NCBI RefSeq assembly: GCF_025766255.1
Contig: NW_026516790.1
Location: forward strand, 1-64,000
Reading direction: 5' to 3'
Length of the DNA stretch: 64,000 nucleotides
From: Zychaea mexicana
Lineage: Eukaryota > Mucoromycota > Mucoromycetes > Mucorales > Lichtheimiaceae
Part shown: positions 11,461 through 22,081 of the stretch, one piece after another
Layout of the letters: every line of letters begins with the position of its first letter
Numbering within the stretch: the stretch's first letter is position 1
Notes under the pieces: model-generated
The model's database searches: none
Told to the model about the DNA's origin: nothing
Seen by the model: only the letters and a program-made list of their open reading frames with translations
Program-made: the position numbers and the translations under genes

Positions 11461-11709
11461 GGACAGCATCTTTAGTAATGGTATCAGGCTGGCTCGTCTT
11501 TTACTATTTCTCCTATGCATAAGCATTATCCGTAATGCCATTACATCCGTTCCTGTTAAGGCAGAAATACTCATAGCTTATCAAATGCTGATTATATGAT
11601 TACTTCAAATATTGTTGATCTATTTCGCTCTGTATATCAGTGGTATAGTTGTATAAAAAAAATTATACCAATCAATCGAAGTCGTCTTTGGTGATGCGCA
11701 TGTGATAGC
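11461..11709. other. Retrotransposon flank, no gene seen
   Basis: About 250 bp of mixed sequence with stops in all frames. It ends in ATACA (11710-11714), the target duplication of the LTR retrotransposon. Confidence 0.3.
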
Positions 11710-11714
11710 ATACA

Positions 11715-12139
11715 TGTGGTAAACTAAGATCCGGTACAGACAGATGTCTTGATAGAAGGTTTCTCTTTACCGCACCGGGATCCAATAAAGGACACAGTTG
11801 CACATATGCACCTAGCTAGATTGAAATGTGAATCCTTCGTATAACTCAGTAAAGAAACCAAGTATGAAACAACCGTCTAATAACATATCTTAAACCATCA
11901 TAAAAGTTTTTTATTCGTTCTTACAGCAAAGCACTAGTAAGGTCCTTGCTGACAAAGAAGTTGATAAGCTTTCTACCTTCAGATCTGTTTCTCTGTTAAG
12001 ACCGAGTTCTCAAACAATGTTTGAAAGTTAGATATAAAAGAAGATAGTTTCTATAGCTGATATTGTACTTTGTTCAATCTTTTGAATATAATCCATTCTC
12101 AAACGACTTATTTGTCTTTATTTATTTCGATTTACCACA
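11715..12139 (+). repeat. 5' LTR of the chromovirus
   Basis: 425 bp bounded by TGTGGTAAA...TTTACCACA. By eye it differs from the 3' LTR at about 17 positions (~96% identity), and about 15 of these are transitions. In about 12 of those the 5' LTR has the A or T. Confidence 0.93.
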
Positions 12140-12510
12140 TTTTTTCGTTTGAATTATGGAACTGCAATCATCACTATGGACACTACTACTTTCCAACCAA
12201 ACACTAGGAACCATTCAGGTCCCATTATCCCCTATACGGAAGCTCAGTCTTCTGTTGCTATGGATGTTGACCAAGTTCAACACCACGAACAGCTTGAGGA
12301 AAACCCAAGCAGTAACCTATGAACACCTGACCAACAGGACAGTTCTGACTTTATTAAGCCTGAACAACTGGGTCCAGACGCTGACCCGAAAGTAGTTTGT
12401 ACCTACTTGGAACAGCAAGTTCATCTTAAAGAGGCATAACTGCAGAGCCTGGTTACTTGCCCTGACCAACAAGTTTTCTTAGCCGCCAAAAACTACTATG
12501 AGGACTAATC

Positions 12511-14064
12511 GGTTTATTACTATATAACTTGCTATTACCAAATTTTTAATTATCAGCTAAATTTTAAAAATCGAAAAAACAAAATTGAATCTTTTTTATA
12601 ATATAAAAAAATAATCACATTAATATAAGCTGATAAAAAATGGTTATCCTTAATACAGAGATTCTTGTATGCAAACAATCTATGGTTAAATCTATTGAAA
12701 ATCTTATGGATCAAGTTATGGAGAAATATTTTGATGATGAGATTCTTGTAGATACAATTGAGAAGAATAAAGAAGTTATGAAAAATAAAATAAAAGAAAA
12801 AATCAATTATGTTAAAGATAAATAATTTTGGTATTTAAATTCAAGTCCTAATGTATATACATATATATATAAGAGAGGTAAAAAGGAGGGAAATATGTGT
12901 CATCGTAAAATAAGAACTAATCTGAATAAATAAGAACCTGATTTTCTTTGTAGTATACATAGCAAAAAGCACATAATTAAAAAAAGAAAGAATAAAATAA
13001 TCAATGAAGATTTTATTATTAAAAAATTTGATTATAAAAGAAAAAAAGGTAAGAAAAAGATTTCAAAAAACAAAATTAAACCAAAAAAAATATATGTCTG
13101 TAATGCAGGTATATTAGATTTAAAAAAGATTATCAATGATATATTAAACTAATACAAAAAAAAATAGAAAATTAAAAACATATATAAACTTTTTTATAGG
13201 TACTGTATATCATTTTATCTTATCCTACCATTTAGGTGATACAAATCCTTTATATTATTCCTAACTTAAACTTTTATTTATGGATAACAAATAATATAGC
13301 CATTAGGAAAAATAAAAATAAATTATTATAGTTATTTGTTTTTGATGAAATTATTCCTTGAAAATATTTATCTTTTTACTAATGGATATTGTTTTTACCA
13401 AAATAGGTATTAAATAAGTAAGTTATAATAATTCCTAAAAAGTATAGTAAATATGAAGATATTTTTCCTGATATTAAAGGATTTTATCAATGTAACTTAA
13501 AATGTTTTTATGATGATACAAGAACTTTATTTAATTAGTAAATATAAATACTTTTATTAAAGTTTTGTAATTATAAATTGGAAAAGATTTATAAAAGATT
13601 AGGATTATTCTTATTTTTATAGTTTTTAATTAATTATTCCAAACATTTTATTTTCAATATTATTTTTACAAATATTATATTAGAAATTTTAAAAATTTAA
13701 ATAAATTAAGAAAATAAATACAATTAAATACAATTAATAAAAAATATCATGAGTTGGAAATAAAAGATTTATACAAAAAAAGAAAAACTATTTACAATTT
13801 ATAAATTTTATGTATTCATTATTTTTTATATTTTTAGGTTTTTAATAAAAACAATATCATTATATTTTTAAGGTAAATTTTAATTATCAAAATCTTTTTT
13901 TCTCTAAAAATTCTAAATATAATTATTTCTAGATTTTAATATAAAATATTTATATTTTTTTAAAAATTAAGATAGTTATAGTTTATAATATTATTAATAT
14001 TTAACAAATATATTTTATAATTATATTATAATTTAAGATTGTTTTTCTTCATCAAGGTTTATTA
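12511..14064. mobile_element. AT-rich 1.5-kb insertion in gag
   Basis: The block is flanked by a perfect 9-bp direct repeat, GGTTTATTA, at 12511-12519 and 14056-14064, and lies between two parts of gag. Its base composition is far more AT-rich than the retrotransposon. I see no terminal inverted repeats. It holds two Lys-rich open frames. One is 61 codons at 12640-12825. The other, at about 12895-13152, contains CHRKIRTN and KKIYVCNAGILDLKKI and is broken by one TAA. Its origin is unknown; organellar, plasmid or viral DNA, or an unfamiliar element, are all possible. Confidence 0.6.
12640..12825 (+). CDS. Small Lys/Glu-rich ORF in the AT-rich insertion
   Basis: This is a 61-codon frame with an ATG start. 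The protein is acidic then basic, with heptad-like spacing of Ile, Val and Met (IENLMDQVMEKYFDDE, then KEVMKNKIKEKINYVK), so a short amphipathic helix or coiled coil is possible. I do not recognise it. In DNA this AT-rich a frame of this length could arise by chance. Confidence 0.25.
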   Translation: MVILNTEILVCKQSMVKSIENLMDQVMEKYFDDEILVDTIEKNKEVMKNKIKEKINYVKDK

Positions 14065-15074
14065 GGTTATTTGTAGATAATAATGAAAACGAAACGATTC
14101 CAACTTATCCCCTATGAAAACTGGAAAGAAAGGCTTAACACAATGAAAGCTCTTTCGGACAAGACACTAGATGATACCAAAGTAGCACATTTAGTTCCTA
14201 AGAACTTACCCGTATTCAACCTCCGAGGACACACTAAGTTTACTAAAGGGAAGTCTTATGACTCGCCTGAGTAGTTCTTGGATGACTTTGTGTATGTGTT
14301 AGAAGCACATTCGATAAACGTCGAAAAGCATTGGAAAAGGTTGATGCCTTTGACTTGTGATGCCACAAGACGTGCTTGGTTAGTCAAAACTATGCAACGG
14401 CATGACATGAATTGGACCAAGTTTCGAGTCGAGTTTTCTCGTGCATTTTCTTCTCTGTACCAAGTTTACTACCGATGCTACAAGATGCTCACATTAACCC
14501 AAAACAGCAATGAGGCGTTATGAGAATACGCAAATCGATACTTGGAACTCGCTTGCTCATCTGGAATACCTGACAACGAAGAGTTAGGATATGGTTTCCT
14601 ATCTTCTTTGAATAAGAAGTACCGCCAGCATGCGTGGAACGTTGCTGCAAACCATTTTGGCTTACAGTTTCCCAGCACATTGGACGCCGTTATACAAGCA
14701 GTCTTGACTCTTGCCGAGGGTGAACCTGCAACTTGTTCTGACTAGGACTCTGGAGAAAGTGAGGATTACAACAAGAAGAGAAAGAAAAACAAAGGCAGCA
14801 ACTTTGTTACCAAAAAGTCCCGTTACATGGGTGAAACACGTGCTCCTATAACCAATCCTTGCAAATATTGCAAGAAAGTGCAATTCAAATTTGGTCACAA
14901 GTGCCCCGAAATGCGTGAGGCCAGAGCCACCAGAACAATGCGCGCTCGAATGAGTCGTATTAAAAAACAAACAAGATATCTTTCGATCAATGAAAATGAA
15001 CTTGATCCCAAAGATAAAAAGGGTAAGCAGGAAAAACTGCAGCATACTAATTCACAGAGCAAGATAATAATCAA

Positions 15075-15600
15075 TTGTCTATTATGGTACCCATTGTCTT
15101 GCAAAATAGACTAGTGATGGCACTCCTCGATACTGGAGCAGACAAATCATCCATAGACAAAAGTTTAGTAAACAAAATAAACTTAGAAATTGTAGCACCT
15201 AAAAATGATGGTCATATTATTGTTGCTATAAAAGATGTAACCATACCTCGAGAAGGTAGTGTTAACAACATAAAAATTCAATACAATAACAAAACGGTTA
15301 TACATACCTTTGAAGTCATGTCTCTTTCTGAAGATACACAAGTGACTATTGGTTTAGACTTGATGACGAAGCTAGGCATTGGTATTACAGGTCTGGTTCC
15401 TTATTGGAACAAGCCCATAAGTAATGAAGAGGCTGACTCCAGTATTTCCGATGAAATCAAACCCAATGATTCTCCAGCAGGATCACTAAGTGAACACAAA
15501 GCTTTTTTAAACTCCATCCAACGCTATTTGGACGCCAATGCGGCAATTCCGAAAACATCATTCTGCACAGTACCAGAATCAATTGTTGAACTACCAACAC
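15075..15600 (+). CDS. pol: Aspartic protease domain of chromovirus pol
   Basis: The retroviral-type aspartic protease cleaves Gag-Pol. The active-site motif LLDTGADKS lies near residues 16-24 of this frame. VTIGLDLMTKLGIGI, typical of the C-terminal part of these proteases, follows near 15343-15390. The frame is open up to the MULE target duplication at 15601-15609, where the insertion cuts it from the reverse transcriptase. The overlap with gag (15075-15114) in a different frame suggests frameshifting or separate translation. Confidence 0.85.
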
Positions 15601-15609
15601 CACCAGGTG

Positions 15610-16674
15610 CAACTCCCTTATAGAGTCCCCATTAAGCCGCCCCTCCCCCAATTTTTTTCAAAGCCAGCAGAGTGGCCTCCACATTAACAAGGGCGGCCCA
15701 CAACAACAGCTGAGGGACTTTGTGCTTTTTTTTTAAACAGCATTGGCATTCAATTATTAATGGCGGCAGGCAGATGGAAAAAGGACAGTAGCATAAAAAG
15801 TAAGCTTTTATTATGTGGTGTGTTAAAAAGAACAGCAGCGTCGAAAAGGAGGGAAAAAAGAGTGAGTTTCTTATAACCGCGATTTCTTTTGGCTTTTGAA
15901 TCTTTATTAGATTAATGAAGATGGCAGTAAAGAAAAAGTCAATGGCAGACTCGGAAATAGTATACACGTTGAAGACAGGCTTTTATTGAAAGATTAATGA
16001 AGGTAACGTAAGAGCTTGCTTCTTTTTAAAGGGAGGGAAAGATGGCAGATCTTTTTGACTTTGAATGGTTTTGTAATTTGACACACAGCATTTTAAAGAG
16101 GGATCGTTCAGCAATCGTCGACGAATCTATATGCTCGCCTTCACTACACGTCAACGAAAAGAAGAAGAAATGTACAACACACGTTGACGGAAACCAGAAA
16201 CATAACAAACGAACAAGTAACGCTGCTTTTTCAATACTCGCCGCAACTCATATGACGATTTGCTTCTAACTGCCATCCCAAGATTTTAAATCGTGCATCT
16301 TATCAAACGTTGCTGATGCTCGCCATTAAATGTACTCAACATCCATATGTAAAATAGGACCGGTAATCACGCACAACACAATACGAAAGCAGGGGAGACA
16401 TATGTACAGCAGTATTACGTGTTTTTACTTACGGCGGCCTATCCTTTTTCATGCATATATTTGATCCACTTACTGAACAATGGCAGTATACAACAATAAT
16501 ATTATGGCGGTTGCTTCTTACGGACGAGGAAAACGAGCCAGAAAGGGATGCCACAATGCGTTTTTAAAGGGAGTATATCTTTTCATTGCTGTAGAATAGT
16601 GGGATCAGTAAGATGAGTGGGTATACAGAAACCATGCTCCTTTTCTCTTCATTGATAATGAAAACCATACATTA
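15610..16674 (+). repeat. Left terminal inverted repeat of the first MULE
   Basis: About 1,065 bp, matching 20519-19266 on the other strand. It contains a 75-codon frame at 16042-16269 (+), starting MADLFDFEW, that is also present in the right repeat with two changes. Confidence 0.9.
16042..16269 (+). CDS. 75-aa ORF inside the MULE left repeat
   Basis: The frame starts MADLFDFEW and contains a Lys-rich segment (NEKKKKCTTH) and scattered Cys/His (CNLTHS, CTTHVD). The right repeat has the same frame on the minus strand (20088-19861) with only two substitutions. Conservation could simply reflect copy homogenisation of the repeats, but both copies kept the frame open while the transposase decayed. 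I do not recognise it. Expression is untested. Confidence 0.35.
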   Translation: MADLFDFEWFCNLTHSILKRDRSAIVDESICSPSLHVNEKKKKCTTHVDGNQKHNKRTSNAAFSILAATHMTICF

Positions 16675-16886
16675 CTAGTATACTATTGCTATTATGCATG
16701 TTTGTCTATTGAGGCAGTGATACATATGCTTGCGATATCAAACACAGCGTTCTTACCAAAGTGTTAGGGAACATGGAAGTAGTGGTACAATAAGTAGCTG
16801 AGTACTTTAACACGAAGACAGGGACGGAGTAGTTTGTTGACTTCATTACCAAGTTTTTTTATTCATTTCGAAATCTCGCAATTAAC

Positions 16887-19093
16887 ATGTCTCGTTTGCC
16901 TTTGAATTCCGAATCACTTCGTTGCGAAGAAGTTGAGTGGCATGCCACGTACTTAAAGGCTATTGCACGCTATCCAGAGGAAACGGGGGAACGCTGGCTG
17001 AGCAAGGAAAAACGTTACGCTAATAGATGGTCTGAAAACGGACGCATTCTCAATGAAGATGGCAGTAAGTTTATTACAGTAAGGTTTTATATGAGCTATA
17101 AGGGATATGCTGATAGTATGTATATCAGCCCCAAAAGTCCAGTGTAAAGACCATACCGGGCATTATGTGATTTTTTCACACAGCTTCAATTGTCATTGTG
17201 TGGGCACCAAGAATCCCCATCCTGAGCGCCAAGGAGATGATCACATTGACAAGAAAAGAAGACCTTTACAAAGCAAATCTAAAAAGGTCCAGTGCCCTGT
17301 AGTGCTTCAAGTTATGCAGTACACCCATGATTCTGAGTGGGTAGTTTTCCGCTTCTACCATCAGCATAACCATCCGCTTGGTGTCTTACGCCATCTGCCA
17401 AAACCAGCAAGGCTCATTAAGCTTATACAAGAAAAGCTCGACGAGGTTGATGATGTTGCGCGCGTAGTCCAAATCGTGAATGACAAGGTACAGGGCGTGC
17501 GTGGACGTGGCGGCTATGTGACATACGAGGATGTATACAATGTATACTACACGGTTAATGTCGGTAGAACGAAAAAGGCATTCAACGACTTTGAGTCTAT
17601 CGGTCTTTGGCTTCTCGAGCATGAGTAGAACAAAAGCTATTACACTTTTGTTTACGGTCAAGGTACACTGCTCCCAGATGGAACCTGCTCTTCGACCTTT
17701 GCATGTGGCTTTATGTCACTATGGTAAGAGCACCACTTGCTGAATGCCAGTGGTTTCTGTTTGGATGCTACGGATGATGTTACCATCTACCCTAATACCA
17801 TCATGTACACCATCGTAATCTGCCATACTGGAACAGGGCGTGGTCTTCCTGTGGCATACCTCATAACAAACGATCAGTCATCGGAGCCGCTATACCAATG
17901 GTTGATAGGCCTTAAGCAACGCGGGGTCACCCCACAACAAGTAACGATCGATTGCAGTACCACTGAGAAAAAGGCAATTAAGGACACATGGAACACTGCT
18001 GCAATCTGATTGTATGCATGGCACGTCATGCGTTCCTGGCGCAGCAACATCCGCAAGAAAGTTGTTGTAGATGATGAACAAAACAAGGAGACCACCATTA
18101 AGGCTATCTTTGGCGACTTCCATGCCTTAATGTATAAACAAACCGAAGCGGAGTACTACGACAGTGTGAATGTATTTCTTGAAAGCTGGGCGAGCCAACA
18201 GTAAATCTTGGAGTATTTTCAACAGCAATGGATTCAGAACGAAGTGTACAAGGAATGGGTCTACTGTTTCGAGCAGGATATCAACGTCGATATGAAGATT
18301 AATAACTTTGTGGAAAGCTGGCACAATCAGCTCAAGACACGCTTCCTAGAACGTCGTCGAAACCGTCGTATTGATGCTCTTGCAACGCTACTGTCTACCA
18401 CAGTTGAAAAGAGAATGAAGTGACGGATCTGCATGCAAAAATCAGGCATTGGACGGTTGGGCACAGTCGATCGTGAGCTTCGTGCATCAGAGCAGAAAGC
18501 AAAAGCATTAAGCGAAGAGCAGCTCGAAGTAACGGTCCAAAAGCATGATAATCTTTATACAGCTCGCTCATTCACCAACCTTGAAATACAATACACGGTA
18601 TTATTATATATAGCACAGAGACATATGCATATATATCATTCTAAGTAAACATTTCTAGATTACTGTCACTAATGATGATATCACTGCCTGTTCCTGCCCT
18701 ACTTTTGCGCGCCGCCATATTCCCTGTAAGCACATGTTTGCGCTCAAGCTTTACGACCATAACGACCTTCAAGTTCTAGTTGCCAAACCTGCAACAATGT
18801 TTGATGATGAGCCCAACACCAGCGCAATAACATCCACCACCCAACACACACAAACACACACTCCCCGTCCACAATCACCACTATCTGTTGTACCTACCGA
18901 GACAAATGCACAGCGCCTTAAAGCAATGCTTGTCCAGATGCAACGCCATTTAAGTGATGTCACTGTTAGTGCTGCTGATGATGAATCACTAGGTGATATC
19001 ATACAGCAGCTTATCCCAATCCAACAAAACCTCGATAGCATCGGCACTGTCCCCACAAACCGTCGCCTGCAAACACAACATCGCCGCCATTAA
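16887..19093 (+). pseudogene. MULE transposase with SWIM zinc finger
   Basis: The transposase cuts the element at its repeats. N-terminal: a DNA-binding-like region, including FRFYHQHNHPLG near 17350-17390. Core: GFCLDATDDV near 17755 (first Asp), VTIDCST near 17945 (second Asp), YAWHVMRSW near 18015, and NNFVESWHNQLK near 18302 (Glu). C-terminal: a SWIM finger, CSCPTFARRHIPCKHMF, near 18690-18740, then a Thr/Gln-rich tail with a weak coiled coil. It is broken by a frame change near 17130 and by stops after LLEHE, MSLW, NTAAI, ASQQ and VEKRMK. Several stops replace a Gln that the second MULE retains, for example LW*EHHLL against PWQKDLLL. Confidence 0.88.
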
Positions 19094-19265
19094 CACCCTT
19101 TTTCCAGTACTTCTTCTTCCTTCTTAGCCTGTCTTTGTATTATTCAAACTATATATATCGTATTTCTATCCTCTGATCCTTAAAAAAAGTATCCTGCTTT
19201 CAGCTCATCATTTGATATAAATATCCATCGCGCCCAGAAGATTGGCTATAGATAAAAATCCGATA

Positions 19266-20519
19266 TAATGTACGGTTTTTATTATCAATGAAGAGAAAAG
19301 GAATATGGTTTCTGTATACCCGCTGATCTTACTGATCCCACTAATCTACAGCAATGAAAAGATATACTCCCTTTAAAAATGCATTGTGGCATCCCTTTCT
19401 TGCTCGTTTTCCTCGTCCGTAAGAAGCAACCGCCATAATATTATTGTTGTGTACTGCCGTTGTTCAGTAAGTGGATCAAATACAGTCAACCCCCGTTAAT
19501 GTCAACCCCGATAACGTCAACCCCCAATAGCGTCAACAGATTCGCTGGTACCCTTTCAAATTTAGCAGTTAGATATTTTGCCTATTCTCTATCCCCGGTG
19601 GTCGTCAACCCTTGATATGGTCAATACTTTTACTGGTACCCTGAGGGTTGACGTTAACGGGGGTCGACTGTATATGCATGAAAAAGGATAGGCCGCTGTA
19701 AGTAAAAACACGTAATACTGCTGTACATATGTCTCCCCTGCTTTCGTATTGTGTTGTGCGTGATTACCGGTCCTATTTTACATATGGATGTTGAGTACAT
19801 TTAATGGCGAGCATCAGCAACGTTTGATAAGATGCACGATTTAAAATCTTGGGATGGCAGTTAGAAGCAAATCGTCATATGAGTTGCGGCGAGTATTGAA
19901 AAAGCAGCGTTACTTGTTCGTTTGTTATGTTTCTGGTTTCCGTCAACGTGTGTTGTACATTTCTTCTTTTTTTCGTTGACGTGTAGTGAAGGCGAGCATA
20001 TACGTTCGTCGACGATTATTGAACGATCCCTCTTTAAAATGCTGTGTGTCAAATTACAAAACCATTCAAAGTCAAAAAGATCCGCCATCTTTCCCTCCCT
20101 TTGAAAAGAAGCAAGCTCTTACTGTTACCTTCATTAATCTTTCAATAAAAGCCTGTCTTCAACGTATATACTATTTCTGAGTTTGCCATTGACTTTTTCT
20201 CTACTGCCATCTTCATTAATCTAATAAAGATTCAAAAGCCAAAAGAGATCGCGGTTATAAGAAACTCACTCTTTTTTCCCTCCTTTTCAACGCTGCTGTT
20301 CTTTTTAACACACCACATAATAAAAGCTTACTTTTTATGTTACTGTCCTTTTTCCATCTGCCTGCTGCCATTAATAATTGAATGCTAATGCTGTTTAAAA
20401 AAAAGCACAAAGTCCCTCAGCTCTTGTTGTGGGCCACCCTTGTTAATGTGGAGGCCACTCTGCTGGCTTTGAAAAAATTGGGGGAGGGGTGGCTTAATGT
20501 GGACTCTATAAGGGAGTTG
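19266..20519 (-). repeat. Right terminal inverted repeat of the first MULE
   Basis: Matches the left repeat in reverse and is interrupted by the 188-bp MITE at 19483-19670. It contains the second copy of the 75-codon frame at 20088-19861 (-). Confidence 0.9.
19483..19670. mobile_element. 188-bp MITE of pogo/Tigger type
   Basis: The termini are CAGTCAACCCCCGTTAATGT and, in reverse, CAGTCGACCCCCGTTAACGT. TA flanks both sides (19481-19482 and 19671-19672). The word GTCAACCC recurs inside. The left MULE repeat preserves the empty site ATCAAATATATGCATG, proving an insertion at TA with TA duplication. It has no coding capacity, so it must be moved in trans by a Tc1/mariner-pogo transposase. Confidence 0.9.
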
Positions 20520-20528
20520 CACTAGGTG

Positions 20529-21768
20529 TTACTTCCTACAGAAGATAATATGATCTACCTGTGGCTTCAGAAAAAATAATAGAAGAGCAAATTCGAAAGT
20601 GGGCAGAAGATGGCACTATTGAGCCAGCACCGGTAAATACTGCATGGAATAGTCCTTTAACTTTAGCTCCAAAAAAGGATGCCAATGGCAAATATACTAG
20701 CAAGCGACCTTGCTTAAATCCAAGGCATATCAATAAGCTACTACCGGATGATCGTTATCCTCTACCTCTCATCCAAGATATATTTCATAAAATGAAAGGA
20801 GCAACTGTATTTACAACGCTTGATTTGAAAAATGCATTTCACCGATTTCAGATACATCCTGATGATTATCATAAGACTTCTTTTACTTTCCAAAACCGGC
20901 AATGGTCTTTTGCCGGAGCTCCGTTCGGATTAAAGCCCTTGAGCAATAAATACCAGCGCGTGATGCATCTGGTGTATAGCCAGCAGCAAGAGCACGTGAA
21001 CTGCTTTGTGGATGATGTTGTTGTCTTCTCCAAGAGCTTGGAAGAGCATTGCGAACATGTGGCACAAGCTATTGAAGCATTGACTAAGGTCAATCTCATC
21101 TTAAACCCCGACAAATGCCATTTTGCTCAAAGATCTGTATATCTTTTGGGATTTTGCGTTTCTGATCAAGGTGTTACACTAGACACACGCAAAGTATCAA
21201 ACATGCACGAATGGCCTATACCTAGAACGGGCAAAGATATACAACGGTTTCTAGGTGTTGTGAATTATTTTGGGACCATATCCCTAATATATCACACATA
21301 ACTACACCTTTGGATGCACTTCGTAATACTGGATCCATTGTACGTCTATGGAATAATAAGCATCAAAATGCGTTTGATACCTTACGCAAAATACTTTTAC
21401 AAGCACCCATTTTACGTTATCCAGACATGAGCCAGCCATTTTATCTAGCCACTGATGCTTCCAATGTGGGCATTGGCAGTGCTTTATATCAAATAACTGA
21501 TGGCAAAACTCGTCATATTGGGTTTGCTACACGAGCACTTTCTAAATCAGAAAGGAATTATAGCATAACACGCAGAGAACTGCTAGCTTGCATTGTAGCT
21601 TTACGACGATGGCATAAATGGATCAGGGGTTCCAAATTTACCCTATTAACAGACCATCGCGCCCTCACTTTTTTGCATACACAAAAAATAGCCAATGCAA
21701 TGATGATTGGTTGGTTTGACACACTTCGATATTGTACATCTACCTGGTTTAGCCAACATCTTACCTAA
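20529..21768 (+). pseudogene. pol: Reverse transcriptase and RNase H of chromovirus pol
   Basis: This copies element RNA into DNA. The segment resumes after the MULE with PVASEKIIEEQIRKW. It shows CLNPRHINKLLPDDRYPLP, TTLDLKNAFHRFQI, WSFAGAPFGLKP and the catalytic FVDDVVVFS near 21004-21030 (Phe for the usual Tyr). RNase H follows with YLATDASNVGIG near 21445-21480 and LLTDHRALTFLHT near 21645-21680. A TAA replaces the Gln expected in YRRQYDLP near 20543. A frameshift lies at about 21270-21300, just after FLGVVNYF. It is otherwise well preserved. Confidence 0.92.
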
Positions 21769-22081
21769 CCAGTTGTCACGCCTTTTTCCAATAGATAAAG
21801 AGCCGGAAGGGGGTGATGAGGATCAGCTAAGCTTAGAACAATCTAAACCAGCAACAATATTACAAAGAGCAGTAACTAGAGCTGCAGCTGCTAGAACTGA
21901 TTACAAAGCACAACAGAAACCGAACTATACGTTAAAAAGAATGCTTAATAAAACAACAGCTCAAAAGGTTTTAACCAACAGAGAATCACCATACAAAGAT
22001 ATGTTAGAACCGCCAATTGAAGAAAGAACAAATCTATTGGAAAAACACATGTATTCGGACACTTCAGAGCAGAGGCAATAG
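21707..22081 (+). CDS. pol: RNase H to integrase linker of pol
   Basis: This frame overlaps the end of the RNase H frame and carries the LPGLANILPNQLSRLFP segment typical of the region after RNase H in Ty3 elements, then a charged linker (EGGDEDQLSLEQ). The frame change relative to 21310-21768 indicates an indel near 21715-21765. It ends at TAG 22079-22081. Confidence 0.7.
   Translation: MVGLTHFDIVHLPGLANILPNQLSRLFPIDKEPEGGDEDQLSLEQSKPATILQRAVTRAAAARTDYKAQQKPNYTLKRMLNKTTAQKVLTNRESPYKDMLEPPIEERTNLLEKHMYSDTSEQRQ

Larger units (their letters stand above)
12156..15114 (+). pseudogene. gag: gag of the chromovirus, interrupted
   Basis: Gag packages the element RNA into particles. The N-terminal part (12156-12510) is Gln/Asp-rich and broken by TGA and TAA. 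After the AT-rich insertion at 12511-14064 the capsid-like part resumes at about 14083. It contains YENWKERLNTM, NWTKFRVEFSRAF and the zinc-knuckle-like CKYCKKVQFKFGHKC near 14860-14905. Stops occur after SYDSPE, NSNEAL and ATCSD. The frame changes near 14065-14100. The 3' end overlaps the protease frame at 15075-15114, so a gag-to-pol frame change is likely. It cannot make a full Gag now. Confidence 0.75.
15610..20519 (+). mobile_element. Mutator-like element (MULE) inside chromovirus pol
   Basis: Long terminal inverted repeats begin CAACTCCCTTATAGAGTCC at 15610 and end with the reverse complement at 20519. The 9-bp target duplication CACCAGGTG (15601-15609) / CACTAGGTG (20520-20528) has one C-to-T difference; 9 bp is typical of MULEs. 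The repeats extend to about 16674 on the left and start at about 19266 on the right, close to 1,065 bp each once the 188-bp MITE in the right one is subtracted. A transposase lies between them. Removing the element lets the pol frame resume with a residue order typical of Ty3 elements. Confidence 0.93.
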
